Source: Incurvaria masculella
Taxonomy: Eukaryota > Arthropoda > Insecta > Lepidoptera > Incurvariidae
Assembly: GCA_946894095.1 (NCBI GenBank)
Contig: OX335642.1
Span: forward strand, 27,973,021 to 28,037,020
DNA: 64,000 bases
Direction of reading: 5' to 3'
Shown here in pieces: positions 56,437 to 64,000 of the stretch (position 1 is the stretch's first letter; each line of letters opens with the position of its first letter). The notes beneath the pieces are model-generated. The model saw only the letters and a program-made list of their open reading frames with translations, made no database searches and was not told the origin of the DNA. The position numbers and the translations under genes were made by a program.

Positions 56437-56560
56437 CTTGACTCGCGCACCGCACGCACGCGCGCACCGCACACGCTGTCTACGCGTCAGCGTTCAATGT
56501 CGCCAGCATCTTCCTCGGGGACTGCGAAGTGGGGCCTGCAATGAAACAGGCGAGATCTAT
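56437..56560 (-). promoter_or_regulatory. CpG-rich leader/promoter with a 9-codon uORF
   Basis: This block is GC-rich with many CpG and GCGC words inside AT-rich DNA. On the minus strand a short upstream ORF (ATG at 56509, TAG ending at 56480, nine codons) precedes the proposed start at 56436. No TATA box or initiator could be assigned with confidence. Confidence 0.4.
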
Positions 56561-57466
56561 CGGTGTTTGTTCGACGCTTCCCTTCTGGGTAGGCAGAAGT
56601 AATGGGCGATATTATTTTAATTATTAAAACGATCTAAAAATGTGACTGGTTATGGTGCTGTCTCTACAACAAACACAAAAACATCAATCTTTGTTATTCA
56701 TATTATTTCTGCCTACACCAGATTAGCTGTTTAACTTAATTCTAAAAAAATAAGCTTTTTAACCCTATGATGGTTGAGATCTACGCAAGAAATAATCTGG
56801 TACTCAGACCGATAACACAAAGGTACATGGTATTTAGGTAAAATATTAAAATTATTATTAAATGAATTGCTCCACACACTTCTTCCAGTTTATTATACAC
56901 CGCTCAAAAATGTCGACTTCAATGGTCATCAAATCAGTCTTTTCATCTGCATAGAAACCGACGCACTACCTGTATAACCTGGTGTTTGGAGATGATTTTT
57001 AATGAATGAATGAAGGAGTTATATAAATCAATGTATGAACAACAAAAACAAACTTCATTAATACAGAAGTAAATAAGTATTTGTGAAGTCAGACTTATAA
57101 CTCAAATGGCGACAGAAGGTATGGTAATAGCCACCCACGTCTAGTTGATGAAAATGCATAAGTAAGTAAGTACTTGGTTGGCGAAAGTAAATAAATATTT
57201 CGTTATTTACGGTCTTATCTCATCTGATTTGACTAGGGCTCAGGCTAAGAGATCAGGCTAACTGAAACTAAAACAACAAAAGTAGGACTTTCTTACGTTA
57301 CTTACACATTTTGTTTAGACGAAACGTAACTTTCGACACTAGTTAGCTCTACTTTCTTCGCGCAAGTTGCGACTGTTGATTGACCGAGCGAAGAGAAGTT
57401 CGAACGAGTGTCTCCGTTTCAGATTAATCAAAAATGTTTTCGTATGCCTGACTGTTCTCCTCTACA
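56561..57466. other. Putative upstream flank of the exon
   Basis: AT-rich and without a supported gene. ATGGTAATAGCCACCCACGT (57121-57140) may be a decayed SINE tail. Confidence 0.45.
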
Positions 57467-57710
57467 GGGGGTCCATTCAGAGCAAGAGTGAGATCGAGTT
57501 CGGGAGTGAGTTAACCTAAAAATAGCTGGGAAATATATTATTATTTAAATAACGGAACCGTTATTTATACTTCCAACGTATTTACGGGACAAACCGGATT
57601 TTTACCTAACTGTAATGATGTTCTAGAAGTGTGGAAACAGTAACTATTTAAAAAAGTGAGTTCTAATTTAGTGGCGAATTCGAACTCACTCTTACTCTGA
57701 ATGGACCCCC
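57467..57710. mobile_element. MITE with GGGGGTCCATTCAGAG ends (244 bp)
   Basis: GGGGGTCCATTCAGAG at 57467 has its reverse complement ending at 57710. The match continues for about 36 bp with four mismatches (AAGAGTGAG, TTCG). The interior is AT-rich and non-coding. The flanks ACA and AGG show no target duplication. Confidence 0.8.
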
Positions 57711-58154
57711 AGGTCGCATTTCTCAACCGATTCTCGTGAAATTTCGGGAGCAGGTTCGATAATTTTAGAGATTTTTTAGTTGAGCCAGTTTTTAAAAAAT
57801 TTAAAAATGTTCGAAAATTTCAAGTTCAAAAAATACATACTCACGAGGTGATACTATTCTAGCAACGATTTTATAGATGCTTGGACCCCTCTGCTAAAAT
57901 GTTCATCGCCCAATGAACGGAATCCACCAAATCACCACATCGCATGACAATGTGGGGTGATAAGTTAACAAAAGTTACACACTCGAGTTTTCTTTTAACG
58001 AATGAAACCATTACTGTAATGGAGTAACTTTCACGCTAGCGCGTTCATTAGTAAATTGCCCCGGACTAAGTTAAAATAATCACACAAAGGAACGTGTTGC
58101 TTTTATTAATTTCGTTATTGTACTATAATTCATTTTCATTACTTATAATACGAC
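57711..58154. other. Unannotated stretch
   Basis: TTCTCGTGAAATTTCGGGAG (about 57732) is the kind of word found in LINE or Helitron tails, but no element border was identified. Confidence 0.4.
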
Positions 58155-58197
58155 TTAGGTTAGGTTAGGTTAGGTTAGGTTAGGTTAGGTTAGGTTA
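58155..58197 (+). repeat. Interstitial telomere repeat (TTAGG)8
   Basis: Eight perfect TTAGG units and a partial TTA. TTAGG is the telomere repeat of most insects, including Lepidoptera. Confidence 0.95.
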
Positions 58198-59134
58198 CAT
58201 TATAGATGATATAGGTTGACATTATAGTACAAATTGAATACCTATGAGATTTAAGACAATTTTCAGGTCTTTTTTTATTTGGGTTAGTCAATAGTGACTA
58301 ATTATTAACACAGTGTGACCTTAGAAATAAAAAAAAGTGAAAACATCACCAATAATAGACAAACATGACATGATAAATAAAATATCCTTAGGTCTAACGA
58401 TAAGGCACTAACTTAGTTCTAATAAGGGTATGAAGGCGTCATAGACTCACTACAAAATATAATATATTAAACACAGAATATGTCATGTTTGTAAGTGAGT
58501 GAAAATTATTGGACCGTAAAAAAAACAAAAAAGGAAAAAAAGAGACCTAACATAATTTAGTACTTTTTTTACGGTTACAATGAAAGGGCTAAAATATCAA
58601 TATTGCGATCATGAACTAATGCATTATAATTTTAAGAAATGCTCGAAGTAGATATGGATAGTAGATATGCTTAGTATGCCAAAATTTAACTGGCTTAAAA
58701 GGAAAGGGAAAGGAAAGGGGAAAGGGTTCATTGAAAAATTTTAAAAGCATAAATTTGAGCAGTTAAGCAATCTTTTAGCAGGCTTATTATCGACGTGTTA
58801 GCCAGGTATTTATTTTATTATTTGAAGCAAAAATGTGGGCAACATTGCGTTTAGAAAAATATCCTGCCTTTTTTTGCTGCTTTCTATTCCCTAATTGGGT
58901 TGCAACCGAGCCGAAACTTCTAAACTTACTCCTGTCTCGCTCTTAGTGACATTTCCGAGCATAATACATGACCTCCATCTCGCTGTTCCCTTAATCTCCG
59001 CGAAGCCCCAGCGCCGCGGAACAGCAAGTGTCACCGTTGTTCCCTTTGTGAGCGCGTCAGCCCGACGCACGCACAACGCCTCAAAAACCCAGAAGGAGCC
59101 ATTCCAAAGATTCGCTCAAACCGAACGACTACTA
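58198..59134. other. Unannotated stretch with a purine run
   Basis: A purine-only tract of GGAAA/GGGAAA words spans about 58700-58728. Frames of 60-83 codons on both strands at 58891-59146 overlap a moderately GC-rich segment without a known motif. Confidence 0.45.
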
Positions 59135-59462
59135 GGGCTGAGATAAATAGTCGTAACAGAACCTAAGGCCGAGATAAATAGTCGTAACAGAAAGTAAGAC
59201 TAACGAATAGTAGTACTTTGTGACGTCGCTTTGACACATTTTGTATCGACGAAACTCAAAGTAATGTAAAGTGACGTCACAAAGTACTATTTTTCGTTAG
59301 TCTTAATTTTTGTTACAACTATTTATCCCAGCCTAAGACTAACGAAAAGTAGTACTTTGCATTACTTTGAGATTTCGTCCATACAAATTGTATCAGATTA
59401 ACGTCACAAGGTACTAGTTTTCGTTAGTCGTAGTTTCTGTTACGACTATTTATCTCAGGCCT
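59135..59462. repeat. Nested palindromic element cluster (GAGATAAATAGTCGTAACAG ends)
   Basis: GAGATAAATAGTCGTAACAG occurs twice directly (about 59140 and 59171) and its complement once near 59316 (diverged) and once near 59437. Between them GTAAGACTAACGAA..TAGTACTTTGTGACGTC words pair in opposite orientation. 59166-59332 forms a near-complete hairpin with arms of about 65 bp; 59334-59462 is a second, partly deleted one. Confidence 0.8.
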
Positions 59463-59518
59463 ACTCGCAAGGCCTAGTACCCCCATTCGCAGTTACGCAG
59501 CAAGTTCTATGGGCCTAT

Positions 59519-59843
59519 ACTTGGGATTCCGTGCTCAGGAATCAGGAATATTTCAGTCTAGAAAATAGCTTTTGTTGTCAAAACGGTTTTCTCCATTGAA
59601 ATATTTCTAATATCTGAGCAGATAATTTTAATAATAGGACAACTTTATGCCTTTTCTTGGAATTCCATGCTTAGGAATCAGGAAGATTTCAGTCGAGACA
59701 ATTGCTTTTATAGGGGTGGCCAAAGCGACGGAAGGAAATATTCCTGAGTACGGTATTCCAATTCAAGGTTTTCCGCTTTATCAACCGCCATAAAAGCTGT
59801 TTCCTCGACTGAAAGATTCCTGATTCTTAAGCATTACAAGAAT
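59519..59843. repeat. Inverted and direct repeat cluster (AGGAATCAGGAAGATTTCAG)
   Basis: The arm 59654-59710 and its complement 59791-59843 form an inverted repeat of about 55 bp (AGGAATCAGGAAGATTTCAG, TCGAG, TTTTA). A diverged direct copy lies at 59519-59572 and a short reverse copy at about 59738-59765. It is probably a MITE with a partial second copy. Confidence 0.75.
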
Positions 59844-61983
59844 AGTAGACTGTCCTCGTATGCCTTACGAGTTCAGTCAGTAAATGGCAATGATAACTAC
59901 ACAACAAAGTCTACACAGGCTGTATCACAGTTAATTGAACACTGTCACGTCTTGGCGTGCTCGGGGGTGGCGTAGCTCAGTGAAAATCCAGATCATCGGG
60001 AACCAGAACTTTATTTGGCAAAATTATTTTCTAAAAACAAAACTCTCTCCGATCCGCTTTTTTCTAGTCTCTCTTCGAACACGGAACTGTCATTTTTTTT
60101 AAACTATTCTATTTTATTTTTATGTGCATGGCCTGGCATGACACCCTTACCTATCTTTACAAATTAGTTTATGTTCCACCAAGTTTAGTTCTGAGGTCCC
60201 AAAACTTCGAGGAGTATTTGCTAACTAATTTCAAGAACTGCCCGAGTGGGGCCCTGTGTCCCATATTCATTTGTGAACACAGTTTGACCGAGTAAAACCT
60301 CGTCAAAATCTCAGTCAGAATCCTTGACCTGACAGTCGAGCAGACAGACATTTATATTTATAGAAAACGATCACTAGATCTGCTCGCAAGAAGCTAGTAA
60401 CAATTTATAATATATACTCTATACTCTATGACTCCTTACAGACCTATGAAGTAATTGCCTTGTGTGGCCGTTACTTACTATCAACTCTGTGACAGAAGAC
60501 TTGAAACTCTATGGATCATTGTATGCTGTCTTCTGAGACTGGCCGCTGGCCGGACAGACTAGACGTTTGACAGGTTGTCATACGTCACTTTGTAACATGA
60601 ATTATTTTAAACTTCACAACCCACAACATAAATTATTCTACATAGTTAAACATAATCTTTTATAGGCCTGAGATAGAAAGCTAGAGCCATACGGGCTCCT
60701 TAAACATTTGCTTCGTCCTGTTTGCTTCGTCCCGATTTTTTTCCGGTTGGTTGATGAGTGCATGACTCCAGCCTGAAGACGCTCCCAGCCGCCGACTCGA
60801 AGACGACCGAGCGAACGCCGAGGACCAGCGTGCTTTTGAAGCTCAGCACCCAGCATCGGAGGGTAGCGCGTTCCAAACTCGATGGCATCACACAACAACA
60901 TATTAGACTAAGTCTTACGAGTCCTTTGTCTATTTACTAAGATGATACTACTTAATAGAATACATGTACTTACGTAAAATTATTCTATTTATTTAACTAA
61001 TATGATAAACCTAATCAGGTATGGACGATGGCACATAAGCCAAAATATTACAAATAAATCAATTAATAATATTGAATTAAATAAAATTTGGTCTATTTCA
61101 CTAGAATATTATTTAAAGTTACGGATGAAATCAAAGGAAAACATACTTATGTTATGTTATCTAGAGTTATTACTAGAGTTATAATTAAAAAATATGTATG
61201 ATTATAGCTATGGTACAAACATAATTATTTTAAGTACAAAAATCATCCATGGATGACAACCAAATTAGGATAATATTATGCTAAAGAAAGGTAATACAAA
61301 GAGTGAAAAAGATATTTAATAAATGAGATGATACCTTTCATTTCGAACATTCTGAATGCAATATTATTGGATACGAAGGTTTTCGCCTACACCTGGGTGT
61401 GCTACCGAAGTTATCTATGTTTTCTTCAGAGAAAACTAAATATGAATATGAACATAATCGAATCAATATATCTATACATTTCAGTCAGATGAAATTAGAT
61501 AAAATAGACCCTAGTACGTTGCAAATTCTAACCGGAAGTTACCGCACATCGACCCCATCGTTATTTACTCCAAGAATAAAATGCTCTGAGTAGACCATGA
61601 AATTAAAATAATTCAACAATTCTACAAACTTATATACTTGAGACCCTTCTCGTACACACAAACTTAATCAGTAAAAATAATAGGCAATCAAATAAAATTA
61701 TAATATATTCCTAACAGGAACAGATTCAAAATAATTACTAGCCTAGATTTATTCGCATTCAGAATTATTCCAAATATGTCACGGTTAAGACCAAATGGAT
61801 ATTTTTGAATTTTGGGAATGGCTCTTTACTTGACCCTACCCTATTATACTAAAGTAAAATAACATAAGTACATACTACGAGTGCGGTGATTGTACAACAA
61901 AATAAAGATCTAACTACTAATATATGCACATGACATATTATTAGAATCAAGACATGGTAAAAAAAAAGGATTATTGGTATCAG
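59844..61983. other. Unannotated stretch, including the downstream flank of the gypsy element
   Basis: A GC-rich segment at 60760-60895 has overlapping open frames on both strands and no recognised domain. The 3' LTR of the minus-strand gypsy element should lie within about the upper 600 bp (61400-61983), but I could not identify its ends. No env-like gene is seen. Confidence 0.4.
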
Positions 61984-64000
61984 TTACGCACGAATGTAAA
62001 AAGGTTTCATTCTATTCATGTGAATATTTTGTTCGAATTTCAGCTTATCATTTAGACTTTTTATTTTGTAATTCACTGGAGATAATCGAGCTGTGATTCT
62101 ATAAGGACCTTCGTACATGCGTGCCAGTTTGGTCTTTTTCCCAATGATTTTACATGGGTTCTGAACTAAGACCAATTGTCCCGGTTCGAAAAGCATCGAC
62201 TGTCTTTTCCTATCAAAGGTTTTCTTCTGTGCCTTCTGACTTTTTGTGATATTTGCTTTAGCTTGTTGTTTTAACTTTTCGATGAATTCAATTTTCTCTG
62301 TTAATGTTAATTTTGTAGCATTACTCGAAAAATCAGATGGGAATAGGGGTTGACGACCATAGACGAGCAAGAAAGGGGAAATATGTGTTGAAGATTGATC
62401 AGCTGTATTGTAGGCAAACGTTACCAAAGGTACATATATATCCCAGTCTCGCTGATCCTGTCTTACATACATCGAGAGTGCCTGTACCAGGGTACCATTA
62501 AAACGCTCGCAAAGGCCATTTCCTTGTGGATGGAAAGCCGTAGTCAGAATAGAATGCGAATTCAACAATTCGAGTACGTTCTTGACTAACTTTGAAGTGA
62601 AAACGGAGCCTCTATCTGATATTATCTCCTTTACTACTCCATGCCTACAAAATATATTTTCTATCAAGAAGTTAGCTACCGATTCTGCTGTCGCTTTCTC
62701 TAAGGGTTTCGTCTCAGCCCATTTTGATAAATAGTCGATCGCGGTAATTATATACCTATTTCCCGTATTTGATTTCGGCAGAGGCCCTATTATGTCGATA
62801 CCTATTTTATCGAAAATTCCGGCCACTGGTATGTTAATCAGTTCACCGAGTGGTTTGCCTGAACGATGTTTCTTCTCCTGACATATTTTGCACGTCTTGA
62901 CGTAGGACTCTACCTGTTTTGCTAAACCTGGGAAATAATATTTTGAGCTAATCTTTCCTAAGGATTTAGCTAACCCTAAATGACCTCCTGTTAAGGCTTC
63001 ATCATGAGCCTCTTTCAGAATATTGTTTACCCTTATTTGTGGAAGCACTATTAAAATGTGTTCCCCGCTGGTTACTTTGACCCTTTTCTTTAAAATACCC
63101 TGATCCATAAAGTAACCCTTGAATGCGTTGCTATGATGGTCCTGTACTTTCTTTATTATGGCGGCACAGAAATGATCATTTAATTGATCTACGGATAAGG
63201 AATGATTACGTAATATATAGCTATCCTGATGTGGTTTTCCTTGAGGTTTTATAAAGTAAGTTGGAATCTCCACGTTTCCTACCTCTTGTTCCTCCTCCGT
63301 ATATTGGATTCTAGATAAGGCGTCCGCTACGAGGTTTTCCTTCCCTGGACGATGGATAATTTCCATTTCCACATCTTGTAATTTAAGAGACCAACCAGCT
63401 AACCGTCTATTCATATCCTTACACGACTGCAACCAACACAAAGCTCTATGGTCTGTGACCACCTGAATTTTCCTACCCCACGTAAAATGTTTAAAATAAT
63501 CGAAAGCCCAGATAATCGCTAAACATTCCTTCTCTGTAGTGTTATATTTCTTTTCTAATGAACTTAAACCTCTTGACGCGAAAGCTATTGTCTTAAATTC
63601 TGATGGTTTATTCTGCTTTGATCCCTGCATAACATGTGCACCAAGGCTCTCATTACTGGCATCGACAGCAATCCTTATAATCTCCCCTTCATCCTCGGAA
63701 AAATGACTCAAACAAGGTGGTTTCACCAACTCTTGTTTTAGCCACTGGAAAGCTGTCTGTTCTTCTTCACCCCATCTAAACTGAACATTATTATGCGTTA
63801 ACGCGGTCAACACTAAACTCTTCTTGGAAAAGTTTGGTATAAATTTTCTAAAGAATGACGCTAACCCTATGAACGACCTTACCTGTTTTGCTGTTTTCGG
63901 AGTGGGAAAGTTTACTATCTTCTCTATATTCTTTTTCGCTGGGGATATCCCTACTGCGCTTACCTGATGCCCTAATATAGCTACTTCCCTGACACCAAAC
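61984..64000 (-). CDS. Ty3/gypsy Pol, C-terminal part: RT end, RNase H, integrase (partial)
   Basis: The frame is open from the window edge (63999) to TAA at 61986-61984, so the start lies outside. In order: the RT C-terminal region (AILGHQVSAVGISPAKKNIE, FIGLASFFRKFIPNFS, 63985-63820), RNase H (IAVDASNESLGAHVM, about 63680; TEKECLAIIWAFDYFKHF, about 63535; TDHRAL, about 63455; ADALSR, about 63320), an HHCC zinc finger (ALTGGHLGLAKSL to CKICQEKK, about 63000-62875), and the integrase core D,D,E in GIDIIGPLP (about 62800), EIISDRGSVFTS (about 62620) and GNGLCERFNGTL (about 62510). The C-terminal part with YEGPYRITARLSPVNYKI (about 62110) resembles the GPY/F module. No chromodomain or env follows. 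There are no stops or shifts in 672 codons, so it is a well-preserved copy. Confidence 0.93.
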   Translation of the reverse strand, partial: FGVREVAILGHQVSAVGISPAKKNIEKIVNFPTPKTAKQVRSFIGLASFFRKFIPNFSKKSLVLTALTHNNVQFRWGEEEQTAFQWLKQELVKPPCLSHFSEDEGEIIRIAVDASNESLGAHVMQGSKQNKPSEFKTIAFASRGLSSLEKKYNTTEKECLAIIWAFDYFKHFTWGRKIQVVTDHRALCWLQSCKDMNRRLAGWSLKLQDVEMEIIHRPGKENLVADALSRIQYTEEEQEVGNVEIPTYFIKPQGKPHQDSYILRNHSLSVDQLNDHFCAAIIKKVQDHHSNAFKGYFMDQGILKKRVKVTSGEHILIVLPQIRVNNILKEAHDEALTGGHLGLAKSLGKISSKYYFPGLAKQVESYVKTCKICQEKKHRSGKPLGELINIPVAGIFDKIGIDIIGPLPKSNTGNRYIITAIDYLSKWAETKPLEKATAESVANFLIENIFCRHGVVKEIISDRGSVFTSKLVKNVLELLNSHSILTTAFHPQGNGLCERFNGTLVQALSMYVRQDQRDWDIYVPLVTFAYNTADQSSTHISPFLLVYGRQPLFPSDFSSNATKLTLTEKIEFIEKLKQQAKANITKSQKAQKKTFDRKRQSMLFEPGQLVLVQNPCKIIGKKTKLARMYEGPYRITARLSPVNYKIKSLNDKLKFEQNIHMNRMKPFYIRA

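Overview
The window looks like nuclear DNA of an insect, most probably a moth or butterfly. The reasons are an AT-rich background, an interstitial block of the insect telomere repeat TTAGG, short Helitrons ending in CTAG, a BEL/Pao and a Ty3/gypsy element, a Penelope-like remnant, CR1/jockey-type LINEs with the 3' motif around ATAAGTCCGCC, and RTE-like tails of a kind I associate with Lepidoptera. There is no bacterial-style gene organisation. The species cannot be read from the sequence.

Layout. 1-6745: most of a BEL/Pao LTR retrotransposon (gag, protease, RT, RNase H, integrase, 3' LTR), with a one-base frameshift in a T run inside the RT. 6.7-19.3 kb: AT-rich DNA with SINE copies, small inverted-repeat elements, an 800-bp foldback and three decayed LINE 3' ends. 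19481-24305: five complete non-autonomous Helitrons, head to tail, each about 965 bp with a very G-rich core. 24.3-45.2 kb: more SINEs, a 298-bp Helitron, a MITE with 20-bp perfect ends, a truncated Penelope-like element, a 3 x 178-bp satellite, a reversed Helitron copy, an element with 160-bp inverted repeats, a mariner-type transposase relic and RTE/LINE tails. 45.99-51.03 kb: a LINE with both reading frames open. 51-61.9 kb: a 5S-headed SINE, several MITEs, (TTAGG)8 and palindromic clusters. 61984-64000: the 3' part of a Ty3/gypsy pol gene on the minus strand, running off the window.

Only one host-gene piece is supported: a probable first coding exon on the minus strand (56436-56322), with a strong start context, a signal-peptide-like N terminus, a splice donor and a CpG-rich leader carrying a 9-codon upstream ORF. 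Much of the DNA at lower coordinates may be its first intron, filled with transposons.

The most unusual observations are (i) one SINE body and tail joined to two different RNA polymerase III heads, tRNA-like in at least six copies and 5S rRNA-like in two; (ii) the tandem Helitron array, whose last unit is of the dispersed type while the first four are a homogenised variant; and (iii) the dense set of palindromic elements that could fold into long hairpins.
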